From the NCBI GenBank assembly GCA_004297635.1, contig SCUQ01000475.1, positions 1 through 7,872 of the forward strand: DNA of 7,872 nt, in the 5' to 3' direction. This DNA comes from Rhizorhabdus sp. (lineage in GTDB: Bacteria > Pseudomonadota > Alphaproteobacteria > Sphingomonadales > Sphingomonadaceae). The notes under the pieces were generated by a model, which worked only from the letters and a program-made list of their open reading frames with translations, was not told the origin of the DNA and ran no database searches. Made by a program: the position numbers and the translations under genes. Below, piece after piece: positions 1-4,738 of this stretch; position 1 is the first letter of the stretch; each line of letters begins with the position of its first letter.

Positions 1-104
1 CGGTCGAACACGCGTTCATTGATCGATTCGTTCCGCGCGCCGCCCGGAATCGCCGATCCCGCGAGCAGACAAAACAGCAGCGAGAGGCTGGCCAGGCGGC
101 GCAT
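1..104 (-). CDS. Exported protein, N-terminal fragment (runs off left edge)
   Basis: Only the first 34 codons lie in the window. The ATG at 104-102 overlaps the TGA of the preceding 313-aa gene in an ATGA arrangement, which suggests translational coupling. The visible start reads MRRLASLSLLFCLLAG, followed by SAIPGGARNESINERVFD. This is a basic n-region, a hydrophobic core and a plausible Sec cleavage region near residues 18-23, so the product is probably secreted or periplasmic. There is no lipobox with a cysteine at a convincing place: the only Cys, at residue 12, sits inside the hydrophobic core. The frame is open to the left edge. The function cannot be told from this fragment. It is probably the third gene of the minus-strand cluster that begins at 1386. 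Confidence 0.7.
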   Translation of the reverse strand, partial: MRRLASLSLLFCLLAGSAIPGGARNESINERVFD

Positions 105-1045
105 CAGCCGCGCGGTCCGGCACAGCGCAGCGTCAATTGCCGCGCCAGAACATCATATTGGGCCTCGCTACAGCGATCGAGCCGATCGCGTCCGATCGAC
201 ACGACCGGCCAGGCCTGCTGCTGGCGTATCTTCTTCCGGACGACGATATCGTCAGGCTCGCCCGGGTCGACCGGAAAGGCCTCGCCACCGGCGAAGTCGG
301 CGGTACGGACGGGAAGGCTGGAATAATCGAAAGTGCCGATGGCCGCAGGCCGTGCGAAGCGCAGTCGCGCGATCGGGCGCTCGATCCCGAAGGCGGCGAT
401 CATCGTTCCGCCGTCGCTGAGCCGCCCGCCATATTCGCGCGCAAGGATCGCACCGGCGGAGCCGGTCGCGACGCTGTCCTTCCGCTCCAGCGAGAACTGG
501 ACGAGGATCGATTGGCGTCCGACGGCCAATCTGGTCTGCGGACCATGCTCATCATCATCGTCGATCAGAAAGGTCGCGCTGCGCTCGGGCGGCGATGCAT
601 CCGCCCTGACGAAGCGGATCGTCGCATAAGGCAGCAGGCCTATGCCGATCTCTCCATCGACTCCATGGCAGCAGGGGCGGCCATGCGATGCGACGGTCAC
701 GAGCATCTCCCTGCGGTTGAGGGTGATCGGGGCAGCCGCCTCTATGCTGGGGAGCGTCTCGCGGCCCACAAGCCCTTCCAGGCCGCTCTCAAAGCGGAAT
801 CGCCCATTCGGCGGCCGGTTGCGAAGCCGCTCCGCGGCATCGGGATTGAGCTCGATCAGTCGCTTCTGATCAAGGGCGACGCGCAGTCTGAGTGCAACCT
901 CGCCGATCCGGACGGCGATCACCGGATCGGCCATATCGAGCAGCAATTCGCCGGTGGGCGGGGGAGGCCCGCGTTCCGCCACCGCAGTTGCCGGAAGCGC
1001 GGCCAGGACGAGCAGCAACGCTACCCGCGCCGGTCCTACGCCCAC
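104..1045 (-). CDS. Exported 313-aa protein with degenerate retropepsin-like features
   Basis: The protein has a signal peptide (residues 1-23, hydrophobic core ALLLVLAALPATAVA, likely cut after AVA). After a short Pro-rich stretch there are two beta-rich segments. Residues 44-74 (AVRIGEVALRLRVALDQKRL followed by IELNPDAAERL) resemble the strand, Asp-Thr-Gly and helix pattern of bacterial retropepsin-like proteases, but DQK (D59) stands where DTG would be. Residues 125-145 (CCHGVDGEIGIGLLPYATIR) resemble the second conserved stretch of that fold. Two cysteines near the C-terminus (292 and 308), plus the pair at 125-126, suggest disulfides. GTG was taken as the start because it directly follows the signal-peptide-like N-terminus and GGAG lies 8 nt upstream, 14 nt after the previous stop. 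The retropepsin link is my inference from pattern. If it holds, the protein is probably not a protease. Otherwise it is an uncharacterised periplasmic protein. It lies between the Gly-zipper gene and the edge fragment in one probable operon. Confidence 0.8.
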   Translation of the reverse strand: MGVGPARVALLLVLAALPATAVAERGPPPPTGELLLDMADPVIAVRIGEVALRLRVALDQKRLIELNPDAAERLRNRPPNGRFRFESGLEGLVGRETLPSIEAAAPITLNRREMLVTVASHGRPCCHGVDGEIGIGLLPYATIRFVRADASPPERSATFLIDDDDEHGPQTRLAVGRQSILVQFSLERKDSVATGSAGAILAREYGGRLSDGGTMIAAFGIERPIARLRFARPAAIGTFDYSSLPVRTADFAGGEAFPVDPGEPDDIVVRKKIRQQQAWPVVSIGRDRLDRCSEAQYDVLARQLTLRCAGPRG

Positions 1046-1059
1046 CTCCTCGGCTCCGC

Positions 1060-1386
1060 TCAGCGCTGCCGCGAATAGCTGCGATAGGCTGGCGCGCTGA
1101 CTGCGGCACGCCGGTTGCTGCTGCTGTAGCGCGGTCCACTATAACTGCGGCTGCGATAGGTGCGATGGCCCTTGTTGATCAGCGTATTGTACAGCGCGCC
1201 GCCGGCACCGCCGACCAAAGCGCCTTCACCGATGGACAGGCCGGGGATCACCGCCCCCGCGATAACGCCACCGGCGGCGCCGATGCCCGCGCCGCGCAGA
1301 ATATGCGATGCGCTCTGGGCGGAAGCAGGCGCCGCGGCACCCAGGGACAGCAGGGCGGCGCTGCCAAGTATAAACATAGTCTTCAT
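1060..1386 (-). CDS. Small exported Gly-zipper protein, probable envelope stress protein
   Basis: This is a 108-aa protein. Residues 1-23 are a clear signal peptide ending ASA before Gln24. Residues 31-64 are rich in Gly and Ala with repeated small residues (RGAGIGAAGGVIAGAVIPG, then GALVGGAGGAL). This is the pattern of glycine-zipper proteins, which pack tightly in or against membranes. The C-terminal tail (74-108) is rich in Arg, Ser and Tyr and very basic. The ATG at 1386 is supported by AAGGAG seven nucleotides upstream. A perfect EcfG-type promoter sits 30 nt upstream of the start codon, which suggests induction in the general stress response. It is first in a minus-strand set with the 313-aa gene (14-nt gap) and the edge fragment. 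Gly-zipper proteins have varied and often unproven roles, so the function is open beyond envelope association. Confidence 0.85.
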   Translation of the reverse strand: MKTMFILGSAALLSLGAAAPASAQSASHILRGAGIGAAGGVIAGAVIPGLSIGEGALVGGAGGALYNTLINKGHRTYRSRSYSGPRYSSSNRRAAVSAPAYRSYSRQR

Positions 1387-1415
1387 GGCAGTACTCCTTC
1401 AAGATCAGGTACAGC

Positions 1416-1440
1416 AACGGGTGAGAAATGACCCGGTTCC
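1416..1440 (-). promoter_or_regulatory. EcfG-type general stress response promoter
   Basis: On the minus strand the sequence reads GGAAC (1440-1436), 16 nt, then CGTT (1419-1416). This matches the consensus GGAAC-N16/17-CGTT recognised by the alphaproteobacterial general stress sigma factor EcfG, controlled by PhyR and NepR. The expected transcript would start around 1408-1410, giving a short leader of about 22-24 nt before the Gly-zipper ATG at 1386, with its AAGGAG at 1399-1394 inside. The spacing, orientation and distance to the gene all fit. The match was found by eye. A chance match with exact spacing in a 156-nt intergenic region is unlikely but not excluded. Confidence 0.72.
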
Positions 1441-1489
1441 TGCGTTCATCCGGGAGCAAGGAAATAGTTGTCCGGCTCCGTCCTGGTCA

Positions 1490-1518
1490 TTGAAGGTTCA
1501 GTTGATGAACCGCATATG
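1490..1518 (+). promoter_or_regulatory. Candidate sigma-70 type promoter for the 130-aa gene
   Basis: TTGAAG (1490-1495) and CATATG (1513-1518) are 17 nt apart. The -35 matches TTGACA well enough, but the -10 is poor. The spacer is filled by the inverted repeat GGTTCA-N5-TGAACC. The start codon at 1543 is about 25 nt downstream. This is the best candidate in the divergent region but remains weak. Confidence 0.35.
1495..1511. repeat. Perfect inverted repeat GGTTCA-N5-TGAACC (operator candidate)
   Basis: Two perfect 6-bp arms (1495-1500 and 1506-1511) are separated by gttga. The repeat lies between the candidate -35 and -10 of the plus-strand gene, in the region divergent from the EcfG-driven cluster. 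A dimeric repressor site would look like this. The word GGTTCA also occurs at 1955, 1969 and 2309 in the next intergenic stretches. No regulator gene is present in the window to pair with it. Confidence 0.4.
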
Positions 1519-1530
1519 GACAGCAGTAAT

Positions 1531-1536
1531 GGAGGA
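1531..1536 (+). promoter_or_regulatory. Ribosome binding site fixing the start at 1543
   Basis: GGAGGA lies 6 nt before the ATG at 1543, the start that places a signal peptide at the N-terminus. The in-frame upstream TTG at 1468 would add 25 residues in front of the signal peptide. The ATG at 1538 is in another frame and soon hits a stop. Confidence 0.8.
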
Positions 1537-1542
1537 CATGCC

Positions 1543-1935
1543 ATGCGCGCTACGCTGTGCCTAATTGGCGCTATGTTGATGACGACGGCCCTGCCGGTTC
1601 AGGCCGCGCGTCTCGCCCCGGAAGCCCGGATCGCGAAAGAACTGTCGGGAAGAGTGGCCGGGAAGCCGGTCGATTGCATCCCGCTGCACCAAATCCGGTC
1701 GACGGAGATTTTCGAGCGGACTGCGATCCTCTACAAGGTCGGAAGCACCTGGTATCTCGATCGGCCGACATCGGGGGCGAATTTCCTCGATCGGGACGAT
1801 ATTCTGGTGACGGACACACGCAGCCCGAATCTCTGCAGCATCGACATCGTGCGACTGATCGATCAGGGGACCCGCTTCCCCGGTGGATCGATCGGTCTTG
1901 GCTCGTTCGTTCCCTATAACAAGCCGAAGGGCTGA
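1543..1935 (+). CDS. Secreted 130-aa two-cysteine protein, uncharacterised
   Basis: The protein starts MRATLCLIGAMLMTTALPVQ, a signal peptide probably cut after VQA (residue 21). The mature part has a GRVAGKPVDCIPL segment (residues 37-48, Cys45), then ILYKVGSTWYLDRP, then DDILVTDTRSPNLC (Cys98), and ends with GLGSFVPYNKPKG. The two mature cysteines could form a disulfide. The layout resembles a small secreted family that I recall as common in sphingomonad genomes with no assigned function. No catalytic motif is visible. The start is set by GGAGGA at 1531-1536. The gene is divergent from the Gly-zipper cluster and convergent with the 85-aa gene, so it is probably a single-gene unit. Confidence 0.8.
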   Translation: MRATLCLIGAMLMTTALPVQAARLAPEARIAKELSGRVAGKPVDCIPLHQIRSTEIFERTAILYKVGSTWYLDRPTSGANFLDRDDILVTDTRSPNLCSIDIVRLIDQGTRFPGGSIGLGSFVPYNKPKG

Positions 1936-1948
1936 TCCGGCCCATGGT

Positions 1949-1970
1949 CCGCGCGGTTCAGGCCGCGCGG
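1949..1970. terminator. GC hairpin between convergent genes, possible bidirectional terminator
   Basis: CCGCGCGG (1949-1956) and a second CCGCGCGG (1963-1970) flank a 6-nt loop. Each arm is its own reverse complement, so the element is both a direct and an inverted repeat and can form an 8-bp stem on either strand. It begins 13 nt after the plus-strand TGA (1935) and sits against the minus-strand TGA (1974-1972). No U-tract follows on either side, so classical intrinsic termination is uncertain. It may act as an mRNA 3'-end stabiliser or work with Rho. Confidence 0.45.
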
Positions 1971-1971
1971 T

Positions 1972-2229
1972 TCAATCGGCGGAGCTTTCGCCGCCAGACA
2001 GGCGATAGGCCAGTTCGCCATTGGCACCCGGCGTAATCATGACCAGCCGATAGGCCGCGTCGTCCGACATGCGGAGGCGAATCTTCACCGGCCCGGCGGT
2101 CTGATGCGGCATCTTCGTGGTGAGCTGCTCGTTGGCCGGCGTCGGGTTATGATCGCGGCGCGGCTCATTCGCCTGGGCAGCCGTGACGCTGCCGGCGGCA
2201 AGGGCGAGGGCGACAAGCAATTTGAACAT
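1972..2229 (-). CDS. Small secreted 85-aa protein, uncharacterised
   Basis: The start MFKLLVALALAAGSVTAAQA is a clean signal peptide, with the cut expected after AQA (residue 20). The mature 65 residues are a polar, Pro/Asn-rich stretch (NEPRRDHNPTPANEQ), then a beta-like segment (GPVKIRLRMSDDAAYRLVMI) and a short tail ending GGESSAD. There are no cysteines in the product and no known motif. The ATG at 2229 was chosen over the longer frame reaching 2340 because it begins the signal peptide and has GTGGAG 8 nt upstream (2243-2238). The gene follows the rpsI terminator, so it needs its own promoter. I found no convincing -35/-10 pair. Function unknown. Confidence 0.7.
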   Translation of the reverse strand: MFKLLVALALAAGSVTAAQANEPRRDHNPTPANEQLTTKMPHQTAGPVKIRLRMSDDAAYRLVMITPGANGELAYRLSGGESSAD

Positions 2230-2302
2230 GGCGAACGCTCCACCTGGTGAATGAAGCGCTAACCCCGTTTCGCCGCGGAGCATAATCACCAATTGTAACA
2301 TC

Positions 2303-2336
2303 GCCGATGGTTCAATCGGCTTCGCCTGTCGACAGG
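2303..2336. repeat. Two palindromic elements upstream of the 85-aa gene
   Basis: GCCGAT-GGTTCA-ATCGGC (2303-2320) is a perfect 6-bp inverted repeat with a 6-nt loop. Next to it, CCTGTCGACAGG (2325-2336) is a perfect 12-bp palindrome. Both lie between the rpsI terminator and the start of the 85-aa gene, where its promoter or operator should be. They could be regulator sites or hairpins. Nothing else in the sequence assigns them. Confidence 0.4.
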
Positions 2337-2337
2337 G

Positions 2338-2371
2338 CAAAGAAAACGGGCCGCCATTGCTGGCGGCCCGT
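2338..2371 (-). terminator. Rho-independent terminator of the rplM-rpsI operon
   Basis: On the minus strand, ACGGGCCGCC (2371-2362) and GGCGGCCCGT (2355-2346) form a perfect 10-bp GC-rich stem around a 6-nt loop. A U-rich run follows directly (TTTTCTTT, 2346-2339, the first T belonging to the stem). It lies 26 nt after the rpsI TAA. It is the clearest terminator in the window. Confidence 0.93.
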
Positions 2372-2397
2372 ATCTGTTCCGGCAGTGCCGAAGCGGC

Positions 2398-2964
2398 TTA
2401 GCGCTTCGAGAACTGGAAGCTGCGGCGGGCCTTCGCCTTGCCGTACTTCTTACGCTCGACCGCGCGGCTGTCGCGGGTCAGGAAGCCGGCGGCCTTGATC
2501 GGCGCGCGCAGGATCGGCTCATATTTGGTCAGCGCCTGGCTGATGCCATGCTTGACCGCGCCGGCCTGGCCCGAAAGGCCGCCGCCCTTGACGGTGCAGA
2601 TCACGTCATACTGGCCCTCGCGCTCGGAAACGCCGAACGCCTGGTTGATGACGAGACGCAGCGTCGGACGCGCGAAATAGACCTCCTGGTCACGGCCGTT
2701 GACAGTGATCTTGCCGGTGCCCGGCTTGATCCACACGCGGGCGACAGCGTCCTTACGACGGCCGGTCGCGTAGGCACGGCCCTGCGCGTCGATGATCTGC
2801 TCACGCAGCGGCGTGACGGGGATGACGTGGTTGGAGACGGGCGGTGCCGCCTCTTCAGTCGTATAGCCGGCGTCCGAAGCGGCGGGAGCAGCTGCGGCCG
2901 GGGCGGGGGCCTCGGCGCCGGTCAGCGCGGCGAGGTCGGAAAGCGACTGGCGGTTATCGGACAT
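2398..2964 (-). CDS. rpsI: 30S ribosomal protein S9 with N-terminal extension
   Basis: S9 is a small-subunit protein whose C-terminal tail reaches the P-site tRNA. Residues 61-188 are the conserved S9 core: [20 protein letters not shown], then GKITVNG, YFARP and [20 protein letters not shown], ending [11 protein letters not shown] with the universal basic SKR tail. The core is about 128 residues, close to the usual bacterial length. The first 60 residues are extra: an acidic, Ala/Pro-rich, probably disordered segment (14-42) and a short linker. Longer S9 proteins are known in alphaproteobacteria. The ATG at 2964 shares one base with the rplM stop (TAATG), so the two are translationally coupled, with AAGGTGG upstream serving as ribosome binding site. 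The operon ends at the terminator at 2338-2371. Confidence 0.97.
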   Translation of the reverse strand: MSDNRQSLSDLAALTGAEAPAPAAAAPAASDAGYTTEEAAPPVSNHVIPVTPLREQIIDAQGRAYATGRRKDAVARVWIKPGTGKITVNGRDQEVYFARPTLRLVINQAFGVSEREGQYDVICTVKGGGLSGQAGAVKHGISQALTKYEPILRAPIKAAGFLTRDSRAVERKKYGKAKARRSFQFSKR

Positions 2965-3443
2965 TATGCGCCCACCTTGTTCTTGCGGTTCATCGACGCG
3001 ATGTCGAGCACTTCGGGGTTCTGGGCGGCGTGCGGATGCTCGGTGCCCTTGAAGATGCGCAGGTTGCGCATCTGCTGGCGGCCGAGCGGGCCGCGCGGGA
3101 TCATGCGTTCGATCGCCTTTTCCAGCACGCGCTCGGGGAAACGACCCTCGAGGATCTTGTCCGCATGGGCTTCCTTGATGCCGCCGGCATAACCGGTGTG
3201 GCGATAATAGACCTTCTGCGACAGCTTCTTGCCGGTGAAGCGCACCTTCTCCGCATTGATGATGATGACATTGTCACCACAATCGATGAACGGGGTATAG
3301 CTCGGCTTGTGCTTGCCGCGCAGGATGTTGGCGATGATCGAAGCGGCGCGGCCGACGACGAGGCCCTCCGCGTCGACGATGTGCCACTTCTTTTCCACCG
3401 TGTGCGGCGTAGCCACCTTGGTGGTCTTCATAAGCGCCTTCAT
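2964..3443 (-). CDS. rplM: 50S ribosomal protein L13
   Basis: L13 is an early-assembly protein of the large subunit that binds 23S rRNA. Recognisable blocks are [55 protein letters not shown], the L13 signature [20 protein letters not shown] (114-133) and [13 protein letters not shown]. At 159 aa it is slightly longer than the 142-aa E. coli protein, with short additions at both ends. Two starts are possible: ATG 3443, with AGAAGG 10 nt upstream, or ATG 3431, with AAGG 5 nt upstream. I kept the longer one because MKALMKTTK is what I recall at this N-terminus in related bacteria. It is first in the rplM-rpsI operon and is driven by the promoter at 3521-3549. Confidence 0.97.
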   Translation of the reverse strand: MKALMKTTKVATPHTVEKKWHIVDAEGLVVGRAASIIANILRGKHKPSYTPFIDCGDNVIIINAEKVRFTGKKLSQKVYYRHTGYAGGIKEAHADKILEGRFPERVLEKAIERMIPRGPLGRQQMRNLRIFKGTEHPHAAQNPEVLDIASMNRKNKVGA

Positions 3444-3469
3444 GGGCCTGGGACCTTCTGCTTTCGGAT

Positions 3470-3509
3470 CGTTCTGAAATGAACGACGCCGCCCCGTGAA
3501 GAGCGGCGT
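3470..3509 (-). promoter_or_regulatory. Two-hairpin leader of rplM
   Basis: The roughly 70-nt rplM leader can form two stems on the minus strand. The first is ACGCCGC (3509-3503) with GCGGCGT (3492-3486) around a 10-nt loop. The second follows at once: CGTTC (3485-3481) with GAACG (3474-3470) around a 6-nt loop. The ribosome binding site and ATG lie 3' of them. Ribosomal protein operons are often autoregulated through leader structure, including L13-S9 in E. coli, but no binding match to that leader is claimed here. Confidence 0.5.
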
Positions 3510-3520
3510 TGACGGGCGGG

Positions 3521-3549
3521 CTAATGCGCGCGACCCCTGAATAAGTCAA
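3521..3549 (-). promoter_or_regulatory. Sigma-70 type promoter of rplM-rpsI
   Basis: On the minus strand, TTGACT (3549-3544) and CATTAG (3526-3521) are separated by exactly 17 nt. The -35 matches 5 of 6 consensus positions. Transcription should start near 3514. Directly upstream of the -35 (3550-3590) the DNA is AT-rich, in contrast to the GC-rich surroundings, as expected for an UP element at a strong ribosomal protein promoter. Confidence 0.75.
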
Positions 3550-3566
3550 GCAAAATGGGCTTATTC
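3539..3566. repeat. Inverted repeat GAATAAG-N14-CTTATTC over the rplM -35
   Basis: Perfect 7-bp arms at 3539-3545 and 3560-3566 have centres 21 bp apart, about two helical turns. One arm overlaps the rplM -35 hexamer. This geometry suits a dimeric DNA-binding protein, but the AT-richness of an UP element could also produce it by chance. Confidence 0.35.
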
Positions 3567-3571
3567 TTATG

Positions 3572-3587
3572 AGGTATTATGATACCT
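3572..3587 (-). terminator. Weak hairpin at the ctaA stop codon
   Basis: AGGTAT (3587-3582 on the minus strand) pairs with ATACCT (3577-3572) around a 4-nt loop. The TAA stop of ctaA (3579-3577) lies partly in the loop. The stem is only 6 bp and AT-rich, and no immediate U-run follows. Strong termination is unlikely, and ctaA transcripts may read into rplM. Confidence 0.25.
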
Positions 3588-4632
3588 TTCGACTTCCGAG
3601 CCAGTGCGCGGCCCATAATGTCGCCGCCAGCAGCAGCACCGCCACCGCCTGATGCGCCACGGCGATCCCGATCTGGACGCCGGTCATCAACGTCGCGATG
3701 CCCAGCAGGATCTGCAGGATGACCAGCGCGGCAATCGCATGGACAGGCCCGGTGGCGCCCCGGTTTCGCGCCGCACGCGCCAGCGCCAGTACGGCGAAGG
3801 CTGCGATCCAGGCCCACCAGCGATGGATGAACTGAACCACGATCGGGTTGTCGTAGAGATTGGCCAAGCCGAGCGCAGGGTTCCAGCCGCCCGAGGGAAA
3901 CCATTGTTCACCCATATGGGGCCAGCTCGCAAAGGCATAGCCGGCGCGCAGGCCGGCGACGAACGCGCCCAGGATGATCTGGACGGCGAGAATCAGGAGC
4001 GCCGCCAGCCCGAGGCCGGTGAGCGGGGCAGGGCGGGCGGATGGATCGCGATGGAGCCGGCGCAGGTCGAGCGCGGTCCATAGCAGTGCCGAAAAGATCA
4101 GCAGCGCGGCGGTCAGGTGGATGGCGAGGCGGATATGACTGACCTCGGTGCGCACCGACAGGCCCGAATAGACCATCCACCAGCCGATCACCCCCTGCAG
4201 GCCGCCGAGCAGGAAGATGCCGATCATGCGCCGGCCATAGCCCCAGGGGATGGCACGCCTCCACCAGGCGACGGCCATCACGACGGCCAGCACCGCGCCG
4301 ATCCCGCGCGCCAGCAGGCGATGGAGATACTCCCAGAAATAGATCGCCTTGAATCCCGCGAGATCCATGTGGAGGTTGAAGGCGGCATATTGCGGTATGC
4401 GCTTGTAGTTATCGAACTCGGCCTGCCATTCGGCCTGATCGAGCGGTGGTATGATGCCGCGGATCGGCTTCCATTCGGTGATCGAAAGTCCGGATTCGGT
4501 CAGCCGCGTGATACCGCCCACCACCACGATCGCGAAGACCAGGGCGGCGATAAGGAGCAGCCAGTGGGAAAGCGCGCGGGCGCGGGGGGCGGGCTGTTCG
4601 GGGCGTGAGAACAGGGACATGGCGGCGCTCAT
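3577..4632 (-). CDS. ctaA: Heme A synthase (COX15/CtaA family)
   Basis: This inner-membrane enzyme oxidises the C8 methyl of heme O to the formyl of heme A, the cofactor of aa3-type cytochrome c oxidase. From ATG 4632 it has 351 residues with about eight hydrophobic segments (for example 23-40, 111-123, 135-153, 168-189, 206-225, 272-287, 298-318, 322-340). Family motifs are GGITRLTESGLSITEWKPI (39-57), WEYLHR (H104), SHIRLAIHL (H172), GAFVAGLRAGYAFASWPHMG (222-241), QFIHRWW (H270) and AVAHQ (H327). These four histidines are the expected heme-ligand positions. The start is uncertain: TTG 4656, ATG 4632 and ATG 4620 are in frame and none has a strong ribosome binding site. The stop lies 28 nt upstream of the rplM -35 on the same strand. 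No other cytochrome oxidase assembly gene is adjacent. Confidence 0.94.
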   Translation of the reverse strand: MSAAMSLFSRPEQPAPRARALSHWLLLIAALVFAIVVVGGITRLTESGLSITEWKPIRGIIPPLDQAEWQAEFDNYKRIPQYAAFNLHMDLAGFKAIYFWEYLHRLLARGIGAVLAVVMAVAWWRRAIPWGYGRRMIGIFLLGGLQGVIGWWMVYSGLSVRTEVSHIRLAIHLTAALLIFSALLWTALDLRRLHRDPSARPAPLTGLGLAALLILAVQIILGAFVAGLRAGYAFASWPHMGEQWFPSGGWNPALGLANLYDNPIVVQFIHRWWAWIAAFAVLALARAARNRGATGPVHAIAALVILQILLGIATLMTGVQIGIAVAHQAVAVLLLAATLWAAHWLGSRKVS

Positions 4633-4698
4633 GCGCCTGAAGGCGGCGGGGATCAAGCGCCTCGCGGCGCCCGGACCGGCGTGACAGCAGCGGCGTGA

Positions 4699-4712
4699 GG
4701 CAATAGTTTGCC
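4699..4712. repeat. Small inverted repeat GGCAA-N4-TTGCC in the divergent region
   Basis: Perfect 5-bp arms with a TAGT spacer lie between the ctaA start (4632, minus) and the 291-aa gene start (4739, plus). This could be a regulator site for either gene. It is short enough to occur by chance. No good -35/-10 pair was found for either gene here. Confidence 0.25.
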
Positions 4713-4727
4713 GGCGATCGGTTCGTC

Positions 4728-4732
4728 AGGAG
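4728..4732 (+). promoter_or_regulatory. Ribosome binding site deciding between three clustered starts
   Basis: AGGAG ends directly before ATG 4733, and GTG 4736 and ATG 4739 follow in the same frame. Only ATG 4739 has a normal spacer (6 nt), so it is chosen. The difference is two residues before the signal peptide. Confidence 0.75.
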
Positions 4733-4738
4733 ATGGTG

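Noticed and set aside
137..1078. 313-codon open frame on the plus strand
   Set aside because: It is antisense to the 313-aa exported protein. The product is rich in Arg, Asp and Gly with no signal peptide or motif, while the minus-strand frame has a signal peptide, coupling to neighbours and coherent beta-rich segments.
1453..1479. GGAGC-N17-GCTCC inverted repeat in the divergent region
   Set aside because: 5-bp arms with a long spacer in GC-rich DNA are easily due to chance.
1468..1542. Extended N-terminus for the 130-aa gene starting at TTG 1468
   Set aside because: It would bury the signal peptide 25 residues inside and run through the promoter-like region and the ribosome binding site.
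2230..2340. Longer 122-aa version of the 85-aa protein
   Set aside because: The extra 37 residues precede a clear signal peptide and would be encoded by the palindromic upstream region. A good ribosome binding site exists for the ATG at 2229.
2548..3482. Plus-strand open frames of more than 200 codons across rpsI and rplM
   Set aside because: They lie opposite two certain ribosomal protein genes and have no recognisable domain.
4117..4608. Plus-strand frame of 163 codons within ctaA
   Set aside because: It is a shadow of the heme A synthase gene: an Asp/His/Gly-rich product without motifs.
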